A stretch of 64,000 bases of DNA. It comes from Anaerosporomusa subterranea. Lineage in GTDB: Bacteria > Bacillota > Negativicutes > Sporomusales > Acetonemataceae. Position 1 is the first letter of the stretch, and every line of letters starts with the position of its first letter. The translations under genes were made by a program, and so were the position numbers. Shown here piece after piece: positions 45,752 to 53,803 of this stretch. The stretch spans positions 62,001 to 126,000 of the forward strand of contig NZ_LSGP01000013.1 in NCBI RefSeq assembly GCF_001611555.1. Direction: 5' to 3'. Under the pieces are notes generated by a model that worked only from the letters and a program-made list of their open reading frames with translations, was not told where the DNA came from and did not search any database.

Positions 45752-46081
45752 GTGGATAGAGTTTGGTTAAAACTGATCGGTGTGATGGTATTTGCAAGTA
45801 TTATTAAATATGTAGTCATTTCGCCTTTGTTTTGGGTGGCGGTTGATTTAGGTGCATTAGCTGCCTGTTATTTTTTGTTGCGCGCGATTCCTTATATCAA
45901 TTTGCGAACCAGCATGTTGTATCTGAGCGGGTTCACCGCAATCAGCATTCTCGTTGATTTAGGGATTCTCGGTGGTCTTGCCGGCAATATTCTCTCACTG
46001 CTCGTGATTGGCTGGTTGCTCTGGCGCAACAATTCGCCCCGTATCAAGAAACAGCCTTTACGTCACAAGTGGCATAAATAA
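45752..46081 (+). CDS. small integral membrane protein of unknown function
   Basis: GTG 45752, eight bases after GAGAGG, gives 109 residues with about four hydrophobic helices and a basic, His-rich tail (RIKKQPLRHKWHK). No recognised domain. It is 10 bases upstream of another membrane-protein gene and probably co-transcribed with it. Confidence 0.65.
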   Translation: MDRVWLKLIGVMVFASIIKYVVISPLFWVAVDLGALAACYFLLRAIPYINLRTSMLYLSGFTAISILVDLGILGGLAGNILSLLVIGWLLWRNNSPRIKKQPLRHKWHK

Positions 46082-46091
46082 GGAGTGTTTC

Positions 46092-46598
46092 ATGAGCAAA
46101 CAGACGATTCTCACCCGCACCGCCTTGTTGTTGGCTATTACGCTGATTTTCCAGTCGCTGCGGTTTTTTATTCCGATTCCGCCGCTGTTTTCAACTTTTT
46201 TGGTCGGGTCGCTGGTCAATGCCACCCTTTTGATTAGCCTGAATGCGGTAGGGCTTTTACCTACGTTATTTCTTGCGGTTATTGCGCCGTTAGTTGCTTA
46301 TTTTCAACAGTTGCTATTGTTGCCAATTTTTATATTGCCGGTCGCAGCCGGCAATATGGTGTACGTGGGTGTGTTCTTTTTATTATCGGCGCGCGGCACT
46401 ATGTTTGCGGCTGCTACCGCCGCTAGCGGCAAGACGCTACTCTTGTATTTAACGTTTTCCTGGCTGCTTAGCTGGGTCAGCATACCACCAAAGATCGCTT
46501 CCGGCCTGTTGTTTGTCATGAGCTGGCCACAGCTGGTCACAGCCTTAGCAGGCGCTGCCCTTGCTTCTATCATCAGTCGGCGTTTGCGTAATTCATGA
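46092..46598 (+). CDS. membrane protein resembling an ECF-transporter S component
   Basis: A 168-residue, very hydrophobic protein with five to six helices, starting at ATG 46092 after AGGAG. The opening (TRTALLLAITLIFQSLRFFIP), length and helix count resemble substrate-capture subunits of energy-coupling-factor transporters. No ligand can be assigned and no EcfA/EcfT gene is nearby. Confidence 0.6.
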   Translation: MSKQTILTRTALLLAITLIFQSLRFFIPIPPLFSTFLVGSLVNATLLISLNAVGLLPTLFLAVIAPLVAYFQQLLLLPIFILPVAAGNMVYVGVFFLLSARGTMFAAATAASGKTLLLYLTFSWLLSWVSIPPKIASGLLFVMSWPQLVTALAGAALASIISRRLRNS

Positions 46599-46613
46599 AC
46601 TATTCTTGCAAAG

Positions 46614-46629
46614 TGTGACATACATCACG
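46614..46629. promoter_or_regulatory. Crp/Fnr-type operator upstream of hcp
   Basis: TGTGA-N6-TCACG is centred about 41.5 bases upstream of the start site predicted from TATAAT at 46651-46656. That is the class II activator position. No good -35 is present, as expected for an activated promoter. Confidence 0.6.
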
Positions 46630-46650
46630 GACTCAACTGGTGAAATCTCC

Positions 46651-46656
46651 TATAAT
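46651..46656 (+). promoter_or_regulatory. -10 element of the hcp promoter
   Basis: A perfect TATAAT lies 34 bases before ATG 46690 and downstream of a Crp/Fnr-like site. Confidence 0.6.
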
Positions 46657-46689
46657 AAATACATAACGACAATAAATGGAGGGGAAAAA

Positions 46690-47985
46690 ATGTTTTGTTA
46701 CCAATGTGAACAAACTGCCGGTGGAAGCGGCTGTACCCAAATGGGTGTCTGTGGTAAAAACCCTGACATCGCCAGCCTGCAAGATACCCTGATTTTTGGC
46801 CTCAAAGGCATCGCCGCCTATGCCCATCATGCTCGCGAACTAGGCGCTCGCGACGAGCAAGTTGATGCGTTCATGCACGATGCGATGTTCTTTACCCTCA
46901 CCAATGTCAACTTCAGCTTAGAGCGTCACATCGAAATGGTTTTAAAATGTGGCGAAATGAACCTGCGGGTTATGGAATTGCTTGATAAGGCGCATGTTGA
47001 GCGCTTTGGTGCTCCGCAGCCGGCGAATGTCTTCGTTGGACTGAAAAAAGGTCATAGCATCTTGATCACTGGTCATGATTTCCTCGATCTCGAGGCACTG
47101 CTGCAACAGACCGAAGGTAAAAATATTAATGTTTACACCCATGGCGAAATGTTGCCTGGACATGGCTATCCGAAACTGGCGAAATACCCGCACTTTGCTG
47201 GTCATTATGGAACCGCTTGGCAGAACCAACGCAAGGAATTTGAAGCATTCCCTGGACCGATTGTCGTCACGACAAACTGTGTCATGCCGCTGACTGCCAA
47301 AGAAACCTATGCTGACCGCATCTTCCTCAGAAGTATCACCGGTCTCCAAGGCGGTATTCAGCTTAATGACCGCGACTTCTCGGCCGTCATCGCTAAAGCG
47401 CTCGAGATCCCAGCAGTTGAAGCAGACCAAGCAGGGGAGTACACGCTGACAACCGGTTTCCACCACAGTGTTATTCTCAGCCTGGCTGACAAAATTATCG
47501 AAGCAGTTAAAGCCGGCAAAATTCGCCGCTTCTTCCTGATCGGTGGCTGCGACGGCGCGCGTCCTGGCCGTAACTATTACACCGAGATCGCGCAAAAAGT
47601 GCCGAAAGACTGCATCATCCTGACGCTGGCTTGTGGTAAATACCGTTTCAATCATCTGGACTTCGGCGACATCGACGGTATTCCTCGTCTCTTAGACCTC
47701 GGCCAATGCAATAACGCCTACTCAGCGATCCAAGTTGCACTCGCGTTGGCTGGCGCGTTCAAGTGCGGCGTGAATGACCTGCCGCTGTCCCTGATTCTGT
47801 CCTGGTATGAGCAAAAAGCGGTCGCGATTCTGCTGACTCTGCTGCATTTAGGCGTGCAGAATATCCACGTCGGCCCGACGCCGCCTGCCTTCCTCACACC
47901 AAATGTGTTTAAAGTCCTACAAGACAACTACAACCTGAAACTGATCACCACTCCAGACGAAGACCTAAAAGCGATTTTAGGCTAA
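46690..47985 (+). CDS. hcp: hydroxylamine reductase / hybrid-cluster protein (short, class III-like)
   Basis: The 431-residue protein has the N-terminal cluster motif C-x2-C-x8-C-x5-C (Cys3, 6, 15, 21) and hybrid-cluster segments such as HGEMLPGHGYP, TTNCVMP, GCDGARPGR and ACGKYRFN. It is about 100 residues shorter than the classical form, matching the class lacking one helical bundle. Hcp proteins reduce NO or hydroxylamine in anaerobes. ATG 46690 follows GGAGGGG. No hcr reductase gene is adjacent. Confidence 0.93.
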   Translation: MFCYQCEQTAGGSGCTQMGVCGKNPDIASLQDTLIFGLKGIAAYAHHARELGARDEQVDAFMHDAMFFTLTNVNFSLERHIEMVLKCGEMNLRVMELLDKAHVERFGAPQPANVFVGLKKGHSILITGHDFLDLEALLQQTEGKNINVYTHGEMLPGHGYPKLAKYPHFAGHYGTAWQNQRKEFEAFPGPIVVTTNCVMPLTAKETYADRIFLRSITGLQGGIQLNDRDFSAVIAKALEIPAVEADQAGEYTLTTGFHHSVILSLADKIIEAVKAGKIRRFFLIGGCDGARPGRNYYTEIAQKVPKDCIILTLACGKYRFNHLDFGDIDGIPRLLDLGQCNNAYSAIQVALALAGAFKCGVNDLPLSLILSWYEQKAVAILLTLLHLGVQNIHVGPTPPAFLTPNVFKVLQDNYNLKLITTPDEDLKAILG

Positions 47986-47994
47986 CGAATACAA

Positions 47995-48030
47995 AGGCTC
48001 CCGCGAAATTCGCGGGAGCCTAACTTATTT
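47995..48030 (+). terminator. hairpin terminator after hcp
   Basis: A perfect 13-bp AGGCTCCCGCGAA stem with a one-base centre is followed by AACTTATTTT, a modest T-rich tail. Confidence 0.8.
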
Positions 48031-48102
48031 TCTGTGGCCGAAAAGGCAGATAACAGAAGGGACGGTAGTTACGTATCTTCTCCGCAGCTAATGCCTTTAG
48101 CG

Positions 48103-48798
48103 TCAGTTAATTTCAAATACTATACTGACCGTGCCATTGACTCTGATCGAGCCTGGCATAATCGGGGTCGAGGCTCCGTCAGCTTTCAGCATATAGCGCT
48201 GCGTAAACTCCGGCAGATGGATCGACACGCCATTTTCCTGCATAGAGACAATCCGACCCAGTTTTTTACCTGACGCAGCGACGATCGCTTCGGCTTTGGC
48301 TGTCGCTTCTTTGACTGCCTCTTGCAAGGCTTGGGTCTTTAGCTGGGTATCATCACGTTTCTTAAAGGAGATGCCAAGAATCTGATTCGCGCCAGCGGCC
48401 AGCGCGTTGTCGATGAGGGCGCCGATCTTAGACAGGTCGTCGGCGGTCACAGTTAGTGTATGGCTAACTCGATAACCAATAATCTGCGGCGCCTTTTGGT
48501 CCTTCGCTTCATTGTGGATCGGATACACTGCGTATTGGGTAGTCTGCAGCTTGCTCTCAGCTAGGCCCATGGCAAACAGTTTGGCTTGCACCGCATTAGC
48601 GAGAACAGAGTTTTCTAGCTGCGCTTCCTCAGCGGTTTTGCCGGTGGTTACAACCCCGAGATTGATTTGCGCCTGGTCAGGAATAGCTTCAACCTGGCTC
48701 GACCCCTGTACAGCAACCGTGGGAACAACAGCGCTCGCAGCCTGGACGGGAGACACGATACAGAAAAACGCCAACAGTATGGTGGCAATCAGTTTCAT
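48103..48798 (-). CDS. SIMPL (DUF541) domain periplasmic protein
   Basis: A 231-residue protein with a cleavable signal peptide (MKLIATILLAFFCIVSPVQA) and a SIMPL domain (VQGSSQVEAIPDQAQINLGV...GYRVSHTLTV). YggE-like members associate with oxidative-stress tolerance and membrane homeostasis. Its start overlaps the stop of the upstream OYE gene in ATGA, with AAGGAGG nine bases upstream. Confidence 0.88.
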   Translation of the reverse strand: MKLIATILLAFFCIVSPVQAASAVVPTVAVQGSSQVEAIPDQAQINLGVVTTGKTAEEAQLENSVLANAVQAKLFAMGLAESKLQTTQYAVYPIHNEAKDQKAPQIIGYRVSHTLTVTADDLSKIGALIDNALAAGANQILGISFKKRDDTQLKTQALQEAVKEATAKAEAIVAASGKKLGRIVSMQENGVSIHLPEFTQRYMLKADGASTPIMPGSIRVNGTVSIVFEIN

Positions 48799-49895
48799 AG
48801 TTCAAATCCTCCTTGATAATAACATTTCAGACCTTTGGGATTAAAACAGGCGTTACAGGAAACACACGAAGCCTTGACCTCGCCATTTTGCAGCCGAACG
48901 ACAAGACTGGGATCGACAATAAACGGACGGCTCATCGCAAACAAATCAATGGTGCCTTCTGCCAGAATCGATTTCATGACTGGCACAGACCGCAGACCAC
49001 CCACTAGAATTAATGGGATCGAGACATGGCGTCTGATTTCACGAGCTGCCTGCAGAAAATACGCTTCTTGTTCCGGCTTAGTAATGCCAGGGCGGGCCAT
49101 GGCGCCTTTAGCCTCGCGAATGCCGCCGCTGATCTCAAGAGCATCCAGACCATATTTAGCTAACATGTTGGCAGTCGCGCAAACATCGGCTAGGTTTAGA
49201 TACTCCGGTCCTTCAAAACCATCGGTAGAATTGAGCTTGGCAAAGATCGGATAGTAGTCGCCTACAATGTGACGGGATCGGGTCATAATCTCTCGTAGCA
49301 CACGAGTGCGGTTCTCGAAATTCCCACCCCATTCGTCAGTGCGACGGTTGGTGTAGGGGGAGATAAACTGCGATAAGGCGTAGCCGTGAGCAATGTGCAA
49401 TTGTACACCGTCTGCGCCAGCGCGTTTGACTCGTTCAACAGCTTTGACAAAGTCGTCTACCAATTGATGAATTTCGTCGTTTGTCCATGCTTCGGGTGTA
49501 ATGCCAGTGCTACCATCGGTTACTGACGAAGGGCCTTTTGGCGCAAGACCGCCAGTCATCTCCGGAGTTGTCTGTCGACCCGCGTGTGAGACCTGGATAA
49601 CTAGCTTAGAGCCATAGGGCTTAACAGCAGAGCGAAGCTTACTATAGCCGTCAATAAAGCGGTCATCATAGATTGCATTTTGGCGGGCGCTGACTTTGCC
49701 TAACGGAGAACTCACATATGTATGAGCAGTGATGATTAAACCAACATCGTTAATCGCCAGATTCTGATAAAGGGCAATTTCTGCATCAGAAATAGAGCCA
49801 TCTTCGTTTCCCAGATTATCGTTGGTGGCAGATCGAACGAATCGGTTCTTGACCACTAACGGACCGACTGAGACAGGTTGGAATAGTGATTTCAT
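48795..49895 (-). CDS. NADH:flavin oxidoreductase, Old Yellow Enzyme family (second copy)
   Basis: A 366-residue FMN TIM-barrel reductase with SLFQPVSVGPLVVKNRFVRSAT, IQVSHAGRQTTP, QLHIAHGYALSQFISP and FENRTRVL. A C-terminal CVSCNAC...C cysteine cluster suggests a metal site. Start ATG 49895 lies seven bases after AGGGGG; TTG 49913 would precede that site. It differs considerably from the reductase at 376-1743. Translationally coupled to the SIMPL protein. Confidence 0.87.
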   Translation of the reverse strand: MKSLFQPVSVGPLVVKNRFVRSATNDNLGNEDGSISDAEIALYQNLAINDVGLIITAHTYVSSPLGKVSARQNAIYDDRFIDGYSKLRSAVKPYGSKLVIQVSHAGRQTTPEMTGGLAPKGPSSVTDGSTGITPEAWTNDEIHQLVDDFVKAVERVKRAGADGVQLHIAHGYALSQFISPYTNRRTDEWGGNFENRTRVLREIMTRSRHIVGDYYPIFAKLNSTDGFEGPEYLNLADVCATANMLAKYGLDALEISGGIREAKGAMARPGITKPEQEAYFLQAAREIRRHVSIPLILVGGLRSVPVMKSILAEGTIDLFAMSRPFIVDPSLVVRLQNGEVKASCVSCNACFNPKGLKCYYQGGFEL

Positions 49896-50040
49896 AACTG
49901 TCCCCCTCAGCAAGCATTCATCAGGTTCTGTCTACTATATTCTGCCGTTAGGCGCATTCTCCTGCCGCCATTTACAAAAGAATGCAGAAGCAGCGGAAGG
50001 CTGTAAACTATTGACAGTAGTTTTTGGTAATTTACCAAAA

Positions 50041-50784
50041 TTATTCACCCGACTCCTGTGACTGCAGTGGAAACAGCCGCATCAACAAACCGCCGTTGGC
50101 TTTCAGCCAGTGGCGGCTCGTCCGAAAGTCTGGTAAAATCGATTCTACCAGTCCCCAATAACGACTTGAGTGGTTAGGCTCGAGCAGGTGGCACAACTCA
50201 TGCACGACCAGATAGTCAATGATTGACGGCGGCGCCAATATCACCCGCCAACTGTAGTTAATGCTGCCACGCGTTGAACAGCTGCCCCAGCGGCTTTTCG
50301 GGTCGCGAATGCTGATTGATATAGGCTTGACGCCAATAACACGCGCCCACTCGAGTGTTTTTTTCCCTAAATGCTGTCGCGCCTGCTCAGCATACCAGTG
50401 AATCAGCATCTGAATCAGCGCAGTTTGATTGTTGCGAAGCCTCTCAGGCAAGCAGACTCGCAATAGCGAACCATCCAGCCGCACCGATGGCCGGACCGGA
50501 TGATAGGCGACAGTTAGTGTATAACTATTACCCATGAACGGCAAGGGTTTGCCAGGCTCTATCGCAAATTGTGCAGCCGCCTGTTCTTCAGCAGCCAGCT
50601 TTTTAGCAGTTGCCAAAATCCATGTAGCTTTTGCCTGAATAAATGCCTCAGCCTGTTCTTGACGGTATTTCGGCGGTGCCACAATCTCCAGGGTAGTCGG
50701 GCCGACTATCTTAAGTCGCACCGTTCGGCGTCGCGCAAACAACAAGGACCAAGTAAACAGGGTTTCCCCCAAAAGAATTTGCAT
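50041..50784 (-). CDS. YgjP-like (DUF45) zinc metallopeptidase
   Basis: A 247-residue protein with the DUF45 layout: RRRTVRLKIVG at the N-terminus, KSRWGSCSTRGSI, and the zinc motif HELCH (His195-His199) followed by NHSSRYW. The ATG at 50784 with AAAGGA upstream is preferred; the frame extends to 50865 without support. Members are predicted SprT/WLM-like proteases of unclear substrate. Confidence 0.85.
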   Translation of the reverse strand: MQILLGETLFTWSLLFARRRTVRLKIVGPTTLEIVAPPKYRQEQAEAFIQAKATWILATAKKLAAEEQAAAQFAIEPGKPLPFMGNSYTLTVAYHPVRPSVRLDGSLLRVCLPERLRNNQTALIQMLIHWYAEQARQHLGKKTLEWARVIGVKPISISIRDPKSRWGSCSTRGSINYSWRVILAPPSIIDYLVVHELCHLLEPNHSSRYWGLVESILPDFRTSRHWLKANGGLLMRLFPLQSQESGE

Positions 50785-50855
50785 GAATGTGTCATCCTTT
50801 GCCAAGATTTTTAACGCAGTCCTCAGCTGATAAAGAAATAGCCAATAAGAACTGC

Positions 50856-50885
50856 TTGACAACATAATAGGGATGATGGTATTAT
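50856..50885 (+). promoter_or_regulatory. sigma-A promoter of tRNA-Leu
   Basis: TTGACA (50856-50861), an 18-base spacer and TATTAT (50880-50885) lie 26 bases before the tRNA. Confidence 0.8.
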
Positions 50886-50911
50886 ATCACTTGTCCGAAT
50901 AAATTGTATAT

Positions 50912-50996
50912 GCCGGAGTGGCGGAATGGCAGACGCAGTTGACTCAAAATCAACCGGGGTTTCCTCGTGGGGGTTCGAGTCCCTTCTCCGGCACCA
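50912..50996 (+). tRNA. tRNA-Leu (anticodon CAA)
   Basis: An 85-base cloverleaf: acceptor GCCGGAG pairs with CTCCGGC, the anticodon stem GTTGA/TCAAC encloses CTCAAAA with anticodon CAA at 50945-50947, the variable arm is the long type of class II tRNAs, and the T-arm carries GTTCGAG. The 3' CCA is genome-encoded. It decodes UUG and is a substrate type for TrmL encoded at 12442. Confidence 0.97.
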
Positions 50997-50999
50997 ATG

Positions 51000-51050
51000 A
51001 ACAAGCGGCCTTTGAGGTTTAGTCCTCAGAGGCCGCTTGTTCATTGTTTC
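51000..51050 (+). terminator. terminator of the tRNA-Leu gene
   Basis: An 18-bp near-perfect stem (51000-51017 with 51024-51041) starts four bases after the tRNA, followed by CATTGTTTC. Confidence 0.85.
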
Positions 51051-51153
51051 TGGCGGCAATCTTATTGCCATTTTATAAATGCCTTATCGTCACCGAAACA
51101 GGTATAAAAAATACTACTCTCGGTCTACTCTAACGGAAAGGGAGTGATGTCGG

Positions 51154-51333
51154 ATGATGGGTTATGGCTTTTCGCCGTTCGGGTTCATTTTCGTGTTGCT
51201 GTATGCTGTTGTAGTCATCTATGTGCTGATGCAGATTGGCGGGATCAATAAATCCCTGCAACGGATAGCGGCGGCGCTGGAAAGTAAACAAAGCATATCT
51301 GGAGGAGGTGATAGCAATGCCGGCGGATCGTGA
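51154..51333 (+). CDS. 59-residue single-helix membrane microprotein
   Basis: ATG 51154 follows GGGAG. The product opens MMGYGFSPFG, has one strong membrane helix (about 11-31) and a short polar tail ending SNAGGS. The next microprotein gene overlaps its last 17 bases. The tight ribosome sites and overlap argue that it is real; the family is unknown. Confidence 0.65.
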   Translation: MMGYGFSPFGFIFVLLYAVVVIYVLMQIGGINKSLQRIAAALESKQSISGGGDSNAGGS

Positions 51334-51463
51334 CATTAACGGGCGTAACATCGCAGACACGAAAGGTATTCCATTAGACAACATTGTCATCTCAGAAATC
51401 CCGGCTAAGAAAGCGAATGCGCATGATCTGACACCTGCGCATGAAGACGACCACCGTAAGTAG
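51317..51463 (+). CDS. 48-residue hydrophilic microprotein
   Basis: ATG 51317 lies eight bases after GGAGGAGG (51301-51308). The product (MPADRDINGRNIADTKG... ending AHEDDHRK) is charged and has no membrane segment. It overlaps the preceding gene and is followed 20 bases later by a terminator, consistent with a two-gene operon of unknown function. Confidence 0.65.
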   Translation: MPADRDINGRNIADTKGIPLDNIVISEIPAKKANAHDLTPAHEDDHRK

Positions 51464-51483
51464 ACGTATTTACTCAGAGCTGA

Positions 51484-51517
51484 ACAGGACCTGCCGCTTG
51501 GCAAGTCCTGTTTTTAT
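51484..51517 (+). terminator. Rho-independent terminator of the microprotein operon
   Basis: An ACAGGAC-TGCC / GGCA-GTCCTGT stem with one internal mismatch and five T. A similar hairpin core recurs at 52407-52436. Confidence 0.88.
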
Positions 51518-51519
51518 TC

Positions 51520-51860
51520 CAAAAAGGAGACAGGTATAATTTTTTGCTGAAGCCCTCCGTGTGACCTCAACAGACGGTACGGCTTACTTCCTAAAGACCG
51601 CAGCAACAGTTGCTTTTTACCCTGCCGATGTTTAGGCCCCTGTGCGCTTCTGTTTCCAACATACATTCTGTCTGCCTTCGCTCACTGTTTGCAAAACAAA
51701 TCGACCCTCACCACCGCCGGCGACCTCGTCGATCTACGCCACTGGTTTACAGACCTATCAAACCGGGCTCAATTCCGGCTGGCAGGATGGGTGCAACGCC
51801 AGGCAATGATATAAAAAGAACGGAGGGGCAGCAAAGAAAGAACCGTCCTATAGTCTTAGA
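51520..51860. other. gene-poor interval, nothing recognised
   Basis: A frame at 51610-51909 has no family-like sequence, no good ribosome site and overlaps an opposite-strand terminator. I see no RNA gene or repeat here. Confidence 0.5.
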
Positions 51861-51861
51861 A

Positions 51862-51891
51862 AGCAAAATAAGAGCAGCACAGGCTGCTCTT
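51862..51891 (-). terminator. terminator of the 41-residue microprotein gene
   Basis: A perfect 9-bp AAGAGCAGC/GCTGCTCTT stem is followed on the minus strand by ATTTTGCTTT. Confidence 0.75.
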
Positions 51892-52015
51892 AGGATGGTT
51901 TGGTTATAGTACCGTCTGTACGTTTGCGTTCCGCGGCAGGTTCACTCTTTATTGCTTGATTATGCATTTTCTCGCGTTTCTGTTCTAGAGGGTCTTTTGA
52001 GCTTTGTTGTTTCAC
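51890..52015 (-). CDS. 41-residue hydrophilic microprotein
   Basis: On the minus strand GTG at 52015 lies about six bases after GGAGGTGA, close to the ideal ribosome site. The product (MKQQSSKDPLEQKREKM start; TITKPS end) is strongly charged, Lys/Gln-rich and probably disordered or helical. A terminator overlaps its stop. No known family; the expression signals are the evidence. Confidence 0.55.
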   Translation of the reverse strand: MKQQSSKDPLEQKREKMHNQAIKSEPAAERKRTDGTITKPS

Positions 52016-52255
52016 GCTGTCACCTCCAGCATTAGTTTACCCATGATGTAGTAGGTTATTCTTTGGATGAAAGAATATGATCTGAGGAAATACGTTACCC
52101 TGGACGTGTTGTTCGCATCGTTGCCAAGCGGATTGAGACGAGTGGTATAAAGGGTAAATTTGTCGATATCCGGGGGCGTTACAATTTTGTCTCTTTTTAA
52201 CCATGGAAGCCTTGATTTTACTGGATTCTCTTAAAGCCTCTCGACCCTTTGTAAA

Positions 52256-52297
52256 AGATCAACCGGGGTTTCTTCGTGGGGTTTCCCTTCTCCGAGG
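52256..52297 (+). pseudogene. decayed tRNA-Leu 3'-half fragment
   Basis: The segment matches the tRNA-Leu sequence from the anticodon stem through the variable arm (ATCAACCGGGGTTTC) and the 3' acceptor side (CCCTTCTCCG). It has lost part of the T-arm and has an altered 3' end. It lies 1.3 kb downstream of the intact tRNA in the same orientation. Confidence 0.65.
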
Positions 52298-52406
52298 ACA
52301 GCCGGTCTTTGGGGGTAACCCCGAAGGCCGTTTTTCGTGTACGCGGAGTAGCGGTGGAAAGGTTCCGTTTCGGCCGCCCAAAGCGTAAGACCCACTAATA
52401 CATCAG

Positions 52407-52436
52407 AAAAGGACTTGCCAATTGGCAAGTCCTTTT
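52407..52436. terminator. perfect 13-bp hairpin, orphan terminator-like
   Basis: AAAAGGACTTGCC pairs exactly with GGCAAGTCCTTTT across AATT (the centre is itself palindromic). It resembles the terminator at 51484 and could be a duplicate left with the tRNA fragment. Confidence 0.6.
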
Positions 52437-52947
52437 CGCTTGAATATTTAAGTCCGAAATACCGTTCCCGTATATGTCCAAACCTGCGCTCAGCAGGTGG
52501 GCGCCTTAGCTCTGTTTTTGCCATCCGTTCAAGACGGTCCGACAGCTGCACAGCATCAAGCTCCCGAAGGTGTACTATAGGTTGGACATATGTGAGTCAC
52601 GCTTATCCCAGACCATTTCATATGTTGTTGACAAAAGTTATCTTACCATAAAGTTGCTAACTGGGCAATAGGTTTTAACAACGATTAGCACAAAGTATCA
52701 AGCTTGTCTGAAGCCATGGATCAGTATGCTTCATTTTATGTAGCTCAATGAATTAGAAGAACTGGTCCTTGTCGAATGCCGAAAGACGTTGTAGTAAACA
52801 GCATAAAGGATTAACAAAGTGTGCGATTCAAACATATCATGAGATTGCAGCTGTATTCATCCTTGCCGGCGCTGGCGAAAGCTGATAAGAACGGCTTGTA
52901 GCTTGACTGGTAAGGGACGCAACAAAAGAAAGTAGGAGATGGTCGTT

Positions 52948-53595
52948 ATGAAGCTAAAGGTAGCACTTTGTATGGTTATTATCTGTCTGATGAGCAGCGT
53001 AGCCTTTGCTGCTCCGTTAACCGACTATAAGCTTGGTAAAACGGCGGTTGATCTAACCTATTACCCGGATCTCGATTATCGTGTGACCAATGAATGGGGA
53101 TTTGACCATTCGGCGAAAAGTAAAATGTCCAATTGGGATTTTGGTGTCACCACTGGTCTGGGTGACAAATTCGCCGTTCAATATCGCCAATTTAACCCTG
53201 AAGTTAAGCGACTGGGTCCGGCTTCTGAGAATATAACTGTCGACAGTAAAGAAGCGAATCTGCTGTATCGGCTTGACAAGAATTTTGCTGTATTTGCCGG
53301 CTATCATTGGGGGAAATATACCACCAAATATTACGGAAAGACCTATAAAGCAGAGAACAATGCCGCCCAATACGGACTAATCGCTAGTCAAAAGATCGCC
53401 GATAAGACGACGTTATATGGTCTGGCTGGTTTCGGATCAGGCTATCGGAACTATGAAGTGGGGTTAGGCTATGCATTGACTCCAAAATTGGACTTCAATC
53501 TGCTGTATCGGGATATGAAAGCCGATGAGCTTGGTAGCCCTTCAATCGCTGCACGTGTGAAAGGTCTTGGAGCTGGCTTGACCTATACTTTTTAA
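52948..53595 (+). CDS. outer-membrane beta-barrel protein
   Basis: ATG 52948 is nine bases after TAGGAG and gives 215 residues: a signal peptide (MKLKVALCMVIICLMSSVAFA) then alternating hydrophobic/polar strands rich in Tyr, Gly and Phe, ending GLGAGLTYTF. The terminal Phe is the classical recognition feature of outer-membrane barrels. No specific pore family is recognised. Its presence supports a diderm cell envelope. Confidence 0.75.
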   Translation: MKLKVALCMVIICLMSSVAFAAPLTDYKLGKTAVDLTYYPDLDYRVTNEWGFDHSAKSKMSNWDFGVTTGLGDKFAVQYRQFNPEVKRLGPASENITVDSKEANLLYRLDKNFAVFAGYHWGKYTTKYYGKTYKAENNAAQYGLIASQKIADKTTLYGLAGFGSGYRNYEVGLGYALTPKLDFNLLYRDMKADELGSPSIAARVKGLGAGLTYTF

Positions 53596-53629
53596 ACAAA
53601 AGAAAAATCGCTAAGGCGATCTTGGTACG

Positions 53630-53733
53630 GGAGTAATGTTTTAGCGCAAAGCGCGCAATGAGCGCTAGCGGCGCGAAGGTGTTTCCGCTTTGTGTCGCTA
53701 GCGCGCTTCGCGTTCTTAGCGCTAACGTACTCC
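53630..53733. repeat. GC-rich imperfect fold-back element
   Basis: Nested arms pair as 53630-53635/53728-53733, 53641-53647/53719-53725 and 53662-53670/53696-53704 (GCGCTAGCG with CGCTAGCGC). It lies between the barrel gene and rpsT and looks like a dispersed palindromic repeat or a structured transcript end. Confidence 0.6.
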
Positions 53734-53747
53734 AAAATTATAGTTTC

Positions 53748-53788
53748 TAAACAAATAAATGCGGCTTCCATCTTTAGATGGAAGCCGC
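53748..53788 (-). terminator. terminator of rpsT
   Basis: A perfect 13-bp stem (53761-53773 with 53776-53788) is followed on the minus strand by ATTTATTTGTTT, 16 bases after the rpsT stop. Confidence 0.85.
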
Positions 53789-53803
53789 TTCATCATAACT
53801 ATG

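Larger units (their letters stand above)
52016..52947. other. 930-bp stretch with decayed sequence, no intact gene seen
   Basis: It contains a tRNA-Leu-like 3' fragment (52256-52297), a perfect 13-bp hairpin (52407-52436) and short protein-like frames without starts. These are a fragment ending GRYNFVSF near 52198 on the plus strand and one reading DRLERMAKTEL near 52510 on the minus strand. The rest before the outer-membrane gene shows nothing I can support. Confidence 0.5.

Noticed and set aside
51610-51909. Open frame of 99 codons
   Set aside because: No good ribosome site, unlikely composition, and it overlaps the terminator of an opposite-strand microprotein gene.
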